Source of the DNA: an uncultured Rhodospirillaceae bacterium
Lineage (GTDB): Bacteria; Pseudomonadota; Alphaproteobacteria; Reyranellales; Reyranellaceae
Length of the DNA: 64,000 nucleotides
NCBI GenBank assembly: GCA_945952105.1
Contig: CAMFGZ010000008.1
Location: 62,001 to 126,000, forward strand
Direction of reading: 5' to 3'
Within the stretch, counting starts at the first letter, position 1; the number at the start of each line of letters is the position of its first letter. Position numbers and translations under genes: made by a program. A model generated the notes under the pieces. That model did not search any database. It was not told the origin of the DNA and saw nothing but the letters and a program-made list of their open reading frames with translations. Below, in pieces: positions 55,170 to 63,992 of the stretch.

Positions 55170-56645
55170 TCAGTGCAGCGTGGGCGCGCGGCGGCCGAGG
55201 ATTTCGTCGCGCACGGAACCGCGGTCGGCCTCGATGCGGATGTACCAGATGAGCAACGCGGCGATGATCTTGATGGTCACCGGGATGGCGATATAGACGA
55301 AGATCAGCGCGCCGGCGCTGTAGAGCCCGATCGAGGGGTTGAAGCCCAGGAGCGCCGCCACCGGCAGCGAGCCGGCCGCACCGATCGCGGTCGCGAGCTT
55401 GGTCGAGAGCGCCCAGAGGCCGAAATAGGCGCCGGTGTCGCCCTTGGTGTCCTTGCCCTCGTCGGAGTTGATGATGTCGGCCAGCACCGACGGCGGAAGG
55501 CCGTAGTCGGCGCCGATGCCGAGGCCGGTGATGATGGCGATCGGCATGAACCAGATGAAGTCGCCGGCGCCGAGGAAGACCGCGAGCGACATGGAAGCCG
55601 CGGTCATGACCATGGCGATGAACCAGGCGGCGGTCTTGCTGAGGCGTCGGGAGAGGAGCAGCCACAGCGGTACGCTGGCGGCGGCGGCGCCGAAATAGAC
55701 CAGCAGGATGATGCCGGCCTGCAGCTTGTTCCCCTTCAGCACGTGCTCGACGTAGAACAGCATGACCGAGACGGCGACGCCCAGGGCTGCACCGTTCACG
55801 ATGAACACGAGAAGGAGGCGGCGGAACAGCCGGTTCTTCAGCGGTGCGAAAAACGGCACCAGCGTCTTGAGCGTGAAGCTCCGCTCCATGTTGCGTGTCG
55901 GCGACGCGAGCGACGGCATCAGCCCGATCAGCCAGTCGCGGAAGTAGCGGACATGGGCTTCGGGATTCTCGCGCACGACAGGCGGATGGACCGAGGGCGG
56001 CGACCATATGAGCGTCGGCAGGGCGAACAGCACGGCGATGGGGATGAAGAGCAGCCCCATGTAGACGTAGCCCGAATGCTCGCCGAACTTGGCGGTGAAG
56101 TAGGTCGGGAGCACGACCGCCAGGGTCATGCCGATCAGGCCGAAGACCTCTCGGCCGACGGTGACGCGCGTTCGTTCGTTGTAGTCGTCGGTCAGCTCGG
56201 CGCCATGCGCGTGATAGCTGATCGACACGCCGGCATAGCCGAGATGGACGACGAAGAGCGCGACGAACAGCCATGTCGCGAGCAGCACGGGCTGCGTGAA
56301 GAGCGACTGCGGCGGATGAAACAGCATGTAGAAGCCGCCGATCAGCAGCGGCAGCATCAGTGCGACGAAGGTGAGGCGTCCCCGTGGCCCGCGATGAGTG
56401 AACTTGTCGCTGATCAGGCCGATGACCGGATCCTGGATCGCATCGATCACGCGCGTGGTGATGAAGATCAGTCCCATGATGCCGAGAGGCACCTTGAGGA
56501 CCTCGCCATAGAAATGGCTGACGTTCAGGACCACCGGCAGCGCCGCCATGTTCAGCGGAAGCTGGTTGGTGGAATAGGCGACGAGACGATCGAAACTCAA
56601 CCGTATGGACGAGGTCGAGCCGACCCCGGACTTTGGCGCATGCAC
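55170..56645 (-). CDS. GPH-family (MelB-like) MFS transporter
   Basis: A 491-residue MFS protein of the glycoside-pentoside-hexuronide:cation symporter group. Signature parts: RLVAYSTNQLPLNMAALPV, TRVIDAIQDPVIGLISDKFTHRGPRGR (the family motif in the first loop), and SYHAHGAELTDDYNERTRVTVGRE. The start is GTG 56645 with GGAAGG upstream; no ATG is available near the N-terminus. It follows the cyclopropane synthase gene by 58 nt in the same direction. Transporters of this class occur next to cfa/DUF1365 genes in other proteobacteria, where the cargo is unknown. Confidence 0.9.
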   Translation of the reverse strand: MHAPKSGVGSTSSIRLSFDRLVAYSTNQLPLNMAALPVVLNVSHFYGEVLKVPLGIMGLIFITTRVIDAIQDPVIGLISDKFTHRGPRGRLTFVALMLPLLIGGFYMLFHPPQSLFTQPVLLATWLFVALFVVHLGYAGVSISYHAHGAELTDDYNERTRVTVGREVFGLIGMTLAVVLPTYFTAKFGEHSGYVYMGLLFIPIAVLFALPTLIWSPPSVHPPVVRENPEAHVRYFRDWLIGLMPSLASPTRNMERSFTLKTLVPFFAPLKNRLFRRLLLVFIVNGAALGVAVSVMLFYVEHVLKGNKLQAGIILLVYFGAAAASVPLWLLLSRRLSKTAAWFIAMVMTAASMSLAVFLGAGDFIWFMPIAIITGLGIGADYGLPPSVLADIINSDEGKDTKGDTGAYFGLWALSTKLATAIGAAGSLPVAALLGFNPSIGLYSAGALIFVYIAIPVTIKIIAALLIWYIRIEADRGSVRDEILGRRAPTLH

Positions 56646-56703
56646 GCTGGTTATGCCTTCCTGTTCGGCTCACCTTTGGACCGGCGGCCTTGATTGCCGA
56701 CAG

Positions 56704-57876
56704 TTATATATGCCTGAAGTGTGCCTGCAAAACGTCCGTGCGGCGCGCGGAGAAGCCTGCGGCACAATAGGCGAGGTAGTACCGCCACATCCGCCGGAAG
56801 CGTTCGTCGAACCCCATCCGTCCGACCTGGTCGGAAACCCGGTCGAAGCGGCCGAGCCACGTCTCCAGGGTACGCGCATAGTCCAGTCCGAAACTGTAGA
56901 GTTCGGCGACCTTGAGGCCGGCCTGCCGGCACTGTTCGCGCAGGCTCGCCGGCGACAGCAGCATGCCGCCGGGAAAGACGTACGTCTGGATGAAGTCCGG
57001 ATGCTTGCGGTAGCGATCGAAGAAGTCGTCGGCGATGACGATCGCCTGCACGAGGGCCGAGCCGCCAGGCACGACGTGACGTTTCAGTGTCGCGAAATAG
57101 TCCGGCCAGAACCGCTCTCCGACCGCCTCGATCATCTCGATCGAGACGATATGGTCATAGCGGCCCTCGATGTCGCGATAGTCGCGGAACTGGAGGTCGA
57201 CCCGGTCGGCGAGGCCGGCGCGCTGGAGGCGGGCCTGGGCGTAGGCGAGCTGCTCCTTGGAGATCGTCACGCCAGTGACACGCATGCCGCGCCGGGCGGC
57301 GACCTCGGCGAAGCCTCCCCAGCCGCAGCCGATCTCGAGGATGCTGTCGCCCTGGCGGGCACCGAGCTGGGTCAGGATGCGCTCGTACTTCGCGATCTGG
57401 GCGGCCTCGAGCGGCTTGCTCTCCTCGCCCTCGTAGAGCGCCGACGAGTAGGTCATCGAAGGGTCGAGCCACAGGCCGTAGAACTCGTTGCCGAGATCGT
57501 AGTGGGCGTGGATGTTCTTCTTCGAGCCCTCACGTGTGTTGTCGTGCCGGCGGTGGAGGAACTTCAGCACGAGGCCGTGGAAGAAATTCGTCCGCGTGAT
57601 CTTGCCGAGCGCCTTCTCGTTCGAGAGAAGCAGGTGGATCAGGCTGGGCAGGTCCGGCGAGTCGCAGAAGCCTTCCATGTAGCCTTCGGCAAATCCCATG
57701 TCGCCATCCAGCAGGACCTTGCGGAAGAAGCGCCAGTCCCTGATGTCGATCTCCGCCCGTGGCATCGCATCGGGGTTGCCGAAGACGCGCACTTTTCCGT
57801 CGGGAAGTCTTACCGTCAGCCTTCCAACGGAGAGGCGTTCGAGGGATTTCAGGACAAACCGGGCGGCGAGAGGCAT
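56704..57876 (-). CDS. cfa: Cyclopropane-fatty-acyl-phospholipid synthase family protein
   Basis: A 390-residue SAM-dependent enzyme that methylenates (or methylates) unsaturated phospholipid acyl chains at the membrane. Motifs: SKKNIHAHYDLGNEFYGLWLD, YSSALYEG, EIGCGWGGFAEVAARRG (SAM loop), GVTISKEQLAYA and SIEMIEAVGE with the catalytic-region Glu. The start ATG 57876 lies 17 nt after the DUF1365 stop; the ribosome binding site is weak. Its place with DUF1365, an FAD oxidoreductase and photolyase suggests a role in photo-oxidative stress. Furan fatty acid-type modification by a related enzyme is an alternative. Confidence 0.92.
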   Translation of the reverse strand: MPLAARFVLKSLERLSVGRLTVRLPDGKVRVFGNPDAMPRAEIDIRDWRFFRKVLLDGDMGFAEGYMEGFCDSPDLPSLIHLLLSNEKALGKITRTNFFHGLVLKFLHRRHDNTREGSKKNIHAHYDLGNEFYGLWLDPSMTYSSALYEGEESKPLEAAQIAKYERILTQLGARQGDSILEIGCGWGGFAEVAARRGMRVTGVTISKEQLAYAQARLQRAGLADRVDLQFRDYRDIEGRYDHIVSIEMIEAVGERFWPDYFATLKRHVVPGGSALVQAIVIADDFFDRYRKHPDFIQTYVFPGGMLLSPASLREQCRQAGLKVAELYSFGLDYARTLETWLGRFDRVSDQVGRMGFDERFRRMWRYYLAYCAAGFSARRTDVLQAHFRHI

Positions 57877-57893
57877 GCGGTCCGTGGCAGAAG

Positions 57894-58667
57894 TCAGCGG
57901 GTCACGAGCTCCGGTGGCGGTGCTGGCTTGCGATAAAATCTCGCGCGCTTCCGCCACAGATGCAAGGCCTGCCAGTGAATACGGACCACGACCGCCAGGG
58001 TCATGGTCGGGTTGCCCAGGAAGCGCCGCAGCACGCTGCGGTCGTCCAGCGCTTCGCGACGGCCCCCCACCGAGGTGGCGAGCATCAAGCCCTGGGCATC
58101 GTGATAGTTCACGTCGACATGCGCACGCTCCGGGTCTAGCCGGAAGCGGAAGCGATAGCCGCCCTCGATCGGCAGGAAGGGCGAGACGTGGAAGACCTTG
58201 CGCCCGTCCAGCCACTCGTCCGGCTGGATCGGGCGCCGGTCGTCATGATGGACGAGATAGCAGTGGCTCTCGCCGAAGGTATTGTTGACCTCGCAGAGAA
58301 CGGCCCGAAGCGCACCATCCCTGTCGTGACAGAACCAGAAGCTCACCGGATTGAAGACGTAGCCCAGCATCCGGGGCATGGTCATCAGCACGACCCTCCC
58401 GTCGCAGAGGTCGTCGAGGCCATGGTCCTGCAGGATGGTGCGCAGCCAGCGCCTCAGGTCGGAGCCGTCGCGAGCTCCATGATCGGCGTTGCGGAAGGAC
58501 ACGAGGCCGCGCCGGTCGAGCTTCAACCAGCGCCCGGCGACGCTCTCCAGGGCATCGAGGCCAAGACAGAGATAGCCGACCCTGTAGCGGAAGGCGTTCT
58601 CGCGCGGCCTCAGCCGGCGATGGACGACGACGGCGTCGACGATCGAATGGGCCGGGGTACCCGTCAC
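57894..58667 (-). CDS. DUF1365 family protein
   Basis: A 257-residue protein of unknown activity. Core: AVVVHRRLRPRENAFRYRVGYLCLGLD, MPRMLGYVFNPVSFWFCHD, LCEVNNTFGESHCYLV and KVFHVSPFLPIEGGYRFRF, all typical of DUF1365. The start is GTG 58667, overlapping the FAD oxidoreductase stop by 4 nt (GTGA). The family is part of RpoE-ChrR type regulons and is needed with partner genes for furan fatty acid formation in some bacteria (established association in Rhodobacter, to my knowledge). Confidence 0.9.
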   Translation of the reverse strand: MTGTPAHSIVDAVVVHRRLRPRENAFRYRVGYLCLGLDALESVAGRWLKLDRRGLVSFRNADHGARDGSDLRRWLRTILQDHGLDDLCDGRVVLMTMPRMLGYVFNPVSFWFCHDRDGALRAVLCEVNNTFGESHCYLVHHDDRRPIQPDEWLDGRKVFHVSPFLPIEGGYRFRFRLDPERAHVDVNYHDAQGLMLATSVGGRREALDDRSVLRRFLGNPTMTLAVVVRIHWQALHLWRKRARFYRKPAPPPELVTR

Positions 58668-60031
58668 GTCGTCTCCGTTGCGATCCGGGCCGCGACCGGG
58701 AGGTGAACCGGCGAGATCGCCGGGCGGTCGCCAACGACCCTCGGTGGATCGCCGACCCGGCGGTGCTCGCTGGGGCGCGCCCATGGCCGATGGACGCCGA
58801 GCTGCTCCGCGACGTCGAGACCGGCCGACAGTGCATCCTCATGGAAGCCGTAGCCGCAATAGCTGCCGCAGAAATAGGTGTCGCGCACGCCCTGGATACG
58901 ATGGACGTCGCGTTGCGCGCGGATGGCGGCAGCGTCGTACATCGGATGCTCGAAGGAAAAGCGCGAATGGGCCTTGGCGGGCAGCGGCACGCGGCCGGGA
59001 TTCACCGAGACGAACAGAGGCGTACTGTCGGGCAGGTTCTGGAGGCGGTTCATCCAGTAGGTCACGCTCACGTTGCTGTCCCGCGCGTGGCTGTCGGCAA
59101 CGTAGTTCCAGCTCGCCCACGCGCTGCGGCGCCGGGGCATCAGGCCCTCATCACCATGCAGCCAGACCTCGTTGGTGGAATAGGCGAAGCGACCGAGAAG
59201 GCTGCGCTCATGTTCGTCGGCATCGGTGAGGAGGGAGAGAGCCTGATCGGCATGGCAGGCGAGAACGACCCGGTCGAAGCGGTCCCAGTGGCCGCCCGCA
59301 TCCCGCACCTCGACGCCCTGCGCCGTTCGGCGCACCGCGCTGGCGGGTGTCGAGAGGCGGCTTCGGCTGCGCAGCGGAGCCACGATGCGCTCGACATAAG
59401 TGCGACTGCCACCGCTCACCGTGCGCCACTGCAACTGCGGTCCAATCGTGAGCAGGCCGTGGTTGTTGAAGAAGCGCACGAATGTCTGTGCTGGATAGTC
59501 GAGCATCTGTCCCAGGGGGGTCGACCAGATGCAGGAGGCCATCGGCAGCAGGTAGCGGTCGCGGAAGGTGCTGCCGAAGCCGGCATCGGCAACGAAATCG
59601 CCGATCGTGAAATCAAGATCCTCGCACTTGTCCAGAAGCTTCGGTGCGAGCCGGTTGAAGCGCAGGATGTCCCGCGTCATGCGCAGGAACGAGGGGCGGG
59701 CAATGTTCCGGCGTTGCGCGAAGTAGCCGGCGAAGGAGCTGGCATATTCAAAGCCGCCTTCGTCCAGGCTGACGGCGAACGACATGTCCGAGTCTTCGGT
59801 CGGGACGCCGAGATGTTCGAAGAGGGCTACCAGATTGGGATAGTTGCGCTCGTTGAAGACGATGAAGCCGACATCGACCGGTACCCGCCCTTCGGGCGTC
59901 GGCGCCTCGACGGTGCAGGAATGTCCGCCAAAGCGATTCTCGCGCTCGTAGACGACCACCTCGTGGCGACGGCTGAGAAGCCAGGCGGCTCCGAGGCCGG
60001 ATATGCCGGCGCCGATGACGGCGATTTTCAT
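58664..60031 (-). CDS. FAD-dependent oxidoreductase (amine oxidase-like)
   Basis: A 455-residue NAD(P)/FAD-binding protein. The dinucleotide fold is MKIAVIGAGISGLGAAWLLSRR followed by RFGGHSCTVE. VPVDVGFIVFNERNYPNLVALFEHLGV and YLLPMASCIWSTPLGQMLDYPA are typical of the oxidoreductases found beside DUF1365 and cfa. The C-terminus has YFCGSYCGYGFHEDALSAGLDVAE. GGGGAG precedes ATG 60031. It may act on fatty acyl chains. It follows the photolyase gene by 25 nt. Confidence 0.92.
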   Translation of the reverse strand: MKIAVIGAGISGLGAAWLLSRRHEVVVYERENRFGGHSCTVEAPTPEGRVPVDVGFIVFNERNYPNLVALFEHLGVPTEDSDMSFAVSLDEGGFEYASSFAGYFAQRRNIARPSFLRMTRDILRFNRLAPKLLDKCEDLDFTIGDFVADAGFGSTFRDRYLLPMASCIWSTPLGQMLDYPAQTFVRFFNNHGLLTIGPQLQWRTVSGGSRTYVERIVAPLRSRSRLSTPASAVRRTAQGVEVRDAGGHWDRFDRVVLACHADQALSLLTDADEHERSLLGRFAYSTNEVWLHGDEGLMPRRRSAWASWNYVADSHARDSNVSVTYWMNRLQNLPDSTPLFVSVNPGRVPLPAKAHSRFSFEHPMYDAAAIRAQRDVHRIQGVRDTYFCGSYCGYGFHEDALSAGLDVAEQLGVHRPWARPSEHRRVGDPPRVVGDRPAISPVHLPVAARIATETT

Positions 60032-60056
60032 TGTTCGAAGACTCCCCTCGGTACTT

Positions 60057-61463
60057 CTACGCTGATTTCCTGAGGCTTTGGAAGGCGGCCAGCGCCCGGT
60101 CCCGGGCCGCGCCGTGCTCGACGATGCGTTCGGGATAGACGGCGGCGGGCGGCGGCTTAGATGCGGTCCACGGGCTGTGTATGACCGCGTCGGGCAGGTC
60201 GGCGAGTTCGGGAATCCAGCGGCGGACATACTCGCCCTTCGGATCGAATTTCGCGCCCTGAAGCACTGGGTTGAAGACACGGAAGTAGGGCGCGGCGTCG
60301 GCGCCGCAGCCGGCGACCCATTGCCAGCCGGTGGCGTTGTTCGCGGGATCGGCGTCGGCCAGGGTGTCCCAGAACCATCGCTCACCCTCTCTCCAGTCGA
60401 TTAGAAGATCCTTGGTGAGGAAGGATGCGGCGATCATGCGAACGCGATTGTGCATCCAGCCGGTGGCCCACAATTCGCGCATGCCGGCATCGACGATCGG
60501 GTAGCCGGTCCGCCCGCGTTGCCAGGCTGCGAGCGTCTTGCCGGTACCGGCCCAGGGGAAGGCATCGAACTCGGGCCGGAAGTTGCGTTGCGCGAGGTCC
60601 CCGTGATGGAACAGCAGGCTGTAGGCGAACTCGCGCCAGCCCACTTCCGACAGGAATTTCTCCGTGGCCGCGGGCTGAGCCCGGTGGGTCGCCGCCCGCC
60701 AGATCTGCCGGGGACTGATCTCACCGAAGGCCAGATGGGGGGAGAGGCGGGAGGTCCCCTCGACCGCCGGAAGTTCGCGGGCGTGGCGATAGTCTTCCAG
60801 CGTGTCGTCGAGGAAATCGCCGAGCCGCTCCTTCGCACCGTCTTCCCCGGGTGTCCAGGCGGAGCGCAGGCCGCCTGCCCAATCGGGCTTCGTCGGCAGG
60901 AGCCGCCACTCGTTCAGCGCGTCGCTTGCGGGCCACGTCTTCGGTGCCGGCAGGGCCTTTGGCGCGGGGAGCGGGGCGTCAGGTGGGGCATGCGCGCGGC
61001 AGGCGCGCCAGAAGGGAGTAAACACCTTGAAGGGAGTGCCGCTCTGATTCTTGATTTCCCAGGGCTCGAAGAGAAGGTTCGCCTTGAAACTCTCCGCCTG
61101 CACGCCGCGCTCGTTCAGCGACTTCTTCAGTCGCGCATCGCGATTGCGCGACCCCTCGTCGTAGAGCCGGTTCCAGAGGATCGCTTCGGCGCCGCATTCG
61201 GCGGCGAGTTCGGGCAGCACGCGTTCGGCCGGTCCCCGGCGCAGCGTCAGTCGCGATCCGAGTTTGCGGAGAGACGCATCGAGCGACTGCAGGCTGTGAT
61301 GCAGCCACCAGCGCGAGGCGCCACCGATGGATCGCAGGCCCTTCGTCTCGTCGTCGAGAACGAAGACCGGCACCACCGGCTTCCCCGAGCGCAAGCCCTC
61401 CACGAGCGCGGGATTGTCCGAGAGGCGGAGGTCATTGCGAAGCCAGACGATCGAAACCGACAT
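60057..61463 (-). CDS. phrB: Deoxyribodipyrimidine photo-lyase
   Basis: A 468-residue photolyase that repairs UV-made pyrimidine dimers with light. The N-terminal domain starts SIVWLRNDLRLSDNPAL. The FAD domain has WREFAYSLLFHHGD, GRTGYPIVDAGMRELWATGWMHNRVRM (substrate and FAD contacts), and DWREGERWFWDTLADADPANNATGWQW. The start may also be ATG 61472. It follows the EipB-like gene and precedes the FAD oxidoreductase in one leftward series. Members of this series are light-stress induced in Rhodobacter. Confidence 0.94.
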   Translation of the reverse strand: MSVSIVWLRNDLRLSDNPALVEGLRSGKPVVPVFVLDDETKGLRSIGGASRWWLHHSLQSLDASLRKLGSRLTLRRGPAERVLPELAAECGAEAILWNRLYDEGSRNRDARLKKSLNERGVQAESFKANLLFEPWEIKNQSGTPFKVFTPFWRACRAHAPPDAPLPAPKALPAPKTWPASDALNEWRLLPTKPDWAGGLRSAWTPGEDGAKERLGDFLDDTLEDYRHARELPAVEGTSRLSPHLAFGEISPRQIWRAATHRAQPAATEKFLSEVGWREFAYSLLFHHGDLAQRNFRPEFDAFPWAGTGKTLAAWQRGRTGYPIVDAGMRELWATGWMHNRVRMIAASFLTKDLLIDWREGERWFWDTLADADPANNATGWQWVAGCGADAAPYFRVFNPVLQGAKFDPKGEYVRRWIPELADLPDAVIHSPWTASKPPPAAVYPERIVEHGAARDRALAAFQSLRKSA

Positions 61464-61500
61464 ATCCGGCATACGCAAGACGCGGCCGGACGGATGATCG

Positions 61501-62292
61501 TCAGGACCTCGGGCAGTTGGGCGCCGGCCGCATCTCGAGATTCTGAAGATCCGCCGTTACCGTGACCAGGCCGGTATCGACGGTCAGCCGGTCGAGAACG
61601 CCGTTCTCGAACACCTGTGCCGTCACGGAGAACATGGGACGCTGCGCCTGCTGGCGTCCGCGGGTGAAGCTCATGACCAGCGGCCACGACTTTCCCTTGG
61701 GAAGGGCAACGGGCTTGTCCGCCGGCCGCGGCGGCCGCAGGCGGTCGTCGTCGAGTTGCGTCACGTCGATCAGGAAGACGTCGCCCACCACCTCTGGATC
61801 GAAGGCGAGTGCGGGGAAAGCCAGGGCGTTGGCGCGAAGCCTCTCGATAAGGTGATCGATTGCGGCGACAGGGAGGAGTGTGGCGTTCGGGAGCGTGAAC
61901 TGGAAGGGCGGGATGCCCGCCTGCACGATCTCGGTCCGCAGTTCGCCGCCGGACTTCTGCACGCGACCCTTGGTCTCGCGCGTGTTGCCGTTCTGAACCT
62001 GCACGGTGCGATAGCGAAGGTTGTTGCCGCCGCGGGTCTCCTCGGCATCGAGCTTCGACGACAAGGCCATCTTCCATGAGGCGGTCAGGGCGATCTCGGA
62101 GGCGATGTCCCGCTTCAGATGCCAGCCCGCGCAATCCTGCGACAGGTCCTGGATCGCCGTGCCGATTCGCGGCGCATTGGCGGCAGCGCCCAGCCGAAGC
62201 ACATACTCCGCTCGATGGGGCTGCATCTGCGCGTAGGCGAGTTGCGGCCCACTCACCAGAGCGGCGACGGCGAGGCACAAGAGACGATGCAT
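61501..62292 (-). CDS. eipB: EipB-family (DUF1849) cell envelope protein
   Basis: A 263-residue periplasmic protein. The signal peptide MHRLLCLAVAALVSGPQLAYA is followed by HRAEYVLRLG, a conserved CAGWHLKRD and FVIDVTQL-like strands. Cys in CAGW and Cys near the C-terminus (PAPNCPRS) could form the disulfide known for Brucella EipB, which supports envelope integrity. AAGGTGACTCG precedes ATG 62292. It is divergent from pdeM, with 93 nt between starts. The family call is from motif recognition. Confidence 0.8.
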   Translation of the reverse strand: MHRLLCLAVAALVSGPQLAYAQMQPHRAEYVLRLGAAANAPRIGTAIQDLSQDCAGWHLKRDIASEIALTASWKMALSSKLDAEETRGGNNLRYRTVQVQNGNTRETKGRVQKSGGELRTEIVQAGIPPFQFTLPNATLLPVAAIDHLIERLRANALAFPALAFDPEVVGDVFLIDVTQLDDDRLRPPRPADKPVALPKGKSWPLVMSFTRGRQQAQRPMFSVTAQVFENGVLDRLTVDTGLVTVTADLQNLEMRPAPNCPRS

Positions 62293-62385
62293 CGAGTCAC
62301 CTTGCGCACCGGCTTGCGCCGGGTCAATCGTGCTTCGCATGAAATTGCGAGAGATCGTGGCCGGATTCAGGCAGGTGCAGGCGCC

Positions 62386-63081
62386 ATGAACAGGCTAGGA
62401 TTCGTGTGCGCGGGCGAGCCGCTCGAAGCGCTGCCGATGGGCGCCCTTTATTGGCCCGCCGAACGGCTGCTGGCGGTGGCGGATCTCCATCTCGAAAAGG
62501 GCTCCTCCTATGCCGTCAACGCGCGCAAGCTGTTGCCGCGGTACGACACGCGCCAGACCTTGGGCGCGCTCGCGGCACTGATCGAGGCCGTGCAACCGCG
62601 TACGGTGGTTTGCCTGGGCGACTCTTTCCATGATCGTGCCGCGGTCGAGCGCATGCCGGAAGCGGAGCAGGCCCTGATCGGGCGTCTGACCACGCGTACG
62701 CGCTTCGTGTGGATCGCGGGCAATCACGATCCCGCACCCCCTCCGTCTGGCTGGGGCGAAGTGGCGGAAGAAATCAGGTCGGGACCGCTGGTGTTCCGCC
62801 ACGAGGCGCTGTTCGGACCCGCCGATGGCGAGGTGTCCGGGCACTATCATCCGGTAGCAGCCCTCACGGTGAGGGGGCGCGGCTTGCGGCGGCGCTGCTT
62901 CCTCACCGATGGGAGGCGCCTCATCCTTCCGGCCTTCGGCGCCTATGCGGGAGGTCTCAACGCGCTCGATCCGGCGATCGCCCAGCTCTTCCCCGACGAC
63001 TACGATGCACTGGTCGTCGGAAAGGACGCGGTCCGCCGTCTTTCATGGCGGCGACTGCGTCCCGACGCGACTTTCGTGTAA
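62386..63081 (+). CDS. pdeM: PdeM-type metallophosphoesterase (ligase-associated endonuclease)
   Basis: A 231-residue metallophosphoesterase. Metal motifs: VADLHLEKGSSY (DxH), CLGDSFHD (GD), IAGNHDP (GNHD), and SGHYHPVA (GHxH). This matches the ligase-associated DNA damage response endonuclease PdeM, often encoded with an Lhr-type helicase and DNA ligase; those partners are not visible in this window. The protein seems complete. ATG 62386 starts the conserved region; a longer frame back to 62119 overlaps the divergent eipB gene and is unsupported. Confidence 0.88.
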   Translation: MNRLGFVCAGEPLEALPMGALYWPAERLLAVADLHLEKGSSYAVNARKLLPRYDTRQTLGALAALIEAVQPRTVVCLGDSFHDRAAVERMPEAEQALIGRLTTRTRFVWIAGNHDPAPPPSGWGEVAEEIRSGPLVFRHEALFGPADGEVSGHYHPVAALTVRGRGLRRRCFLTDGRRLILPAFGAYAGGLNALDPAIAQLFPDDYDALVVGKDAVRRLSWRRLRPDATFV

Positions 63082-63191
63082 TGCGAAGCACCTCGACGGA
63101 GCGCATGACCCGAGCTGTGCTCTAGATTCGTCGGGCATCGGGACATGAACGCCTCAGGAGTGGGAGCGCTCCATGGCCGACGCCTTTGTGA

Positions 63192-63992
63192 TTATTTCGG
63201 CAGTTCGTACTTCAGCGTCACTTCGCCGAGGCCCTCGATCCTGCCGGTGGCGGTGCTGCCCGGCGGCACGAACTGGCAGGCGACCATGCTGCCCGACGAG
63301 ACGATCATACCCTTCTTGAGGCGCTTGCCGTGATCGCCGAGCTTGTTGGCGAGCCAGGCCAGCGCGTTGTAGCAATGGCCCAGCACGTCGCCCGAATGGC
63401 CTTCGCGCACCACCTTGCCGTCGAATGAGATGGAGCCGTTCAGGTTGCCGAGGTCGAGCCTGGCCCAGTCCTTGTTCGGCCGGGCGAGCAGCGAGCCGCC
63501 GTTCCAGCCGGCGTCCATGATCAGTGGATTGACGGCGAGGCGGCTGTAATCGGCGCCGCGATCCTCGATCAGCTCGAAGCCCGCGCGTGCCTCGCCGACA
63601 TACTGCGCGATCGAGTCCCTGTCATAGGGCTTGGCCTTCGGTGCCGGCACGTCCGCGTTCACGGTCAGGATGATCTCGAGTTCCGCACCCAGCCGGGTCC
63701 AGCGATCGGCGCGAACAGTCGCCTTGTGCTCGAACACACGCTTCTTGCGGATCGGTCCGTAGGCGGGGCCCTTGAGGCCGGTCTGGGCCAGGATTTGCGG
63801 CGAGGTCAACGCGATCTTGTAGCCGACCAGGGGGCCCTGCTTGACCATCTGCTTCTTGAGGAAGGCGTCCTGCACCTTGTAGGCGAGGCGTTCGTCGTCG
63901 GTCGCGAATTGCTCTGGCCACCAGCCGACCACGGCGCGTGACTTGTCGACCTGATGCAGCCACGTGGCGACCTTGGCGACGCTGAACGTCAT
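63192..63992 (-). CDS. 2-keto-4-pentenoate hydratase-like protein (FAH family)
   Basis: A 266-residue protein of the MhpD/XylJ hydratase branch of the fumarylacetoacetate hydrolase fold. Motifs: GYKIALTSPQILAQTGLKGPAYG, GAELEIILTVN with metal-binding Glu residues, and GHCYNALAWLANKLGDHGKRLKKGMIVSSGSMV. Its usual role is adding water to 2-hydroxypenta-2,4-dienoate in aromatic meta-cleavage pathways, but many members are of unknown substrate. The start ATG 63992 lies 8 nt from the window edge, so the upstream context is hidden. Confidence 0.88.
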   Translation of the reverse strand: MTFSVAKVATWLHQVDKSRAVVGWWPEQFATDDERLAYKVQDAFLKKQMVKQGPLVGYKIALTSPQILAQTGLKGPAYGPIRKKRVFEHKATVRADRWTRLGAELEIILTVNADVPAPKAKPYDRDSIAQYVGEARAGFELIEDRGADYSRLAVNPLIMDAGWNGGSLLARPNKDWARLDLGNLNGSISFDGKVVREGHSGDVLGHCYNALAWLANKLGDHGKRLKKGMIVSSGSMVACQFVPPGSTATGRIEGLGEVTLKYELPK

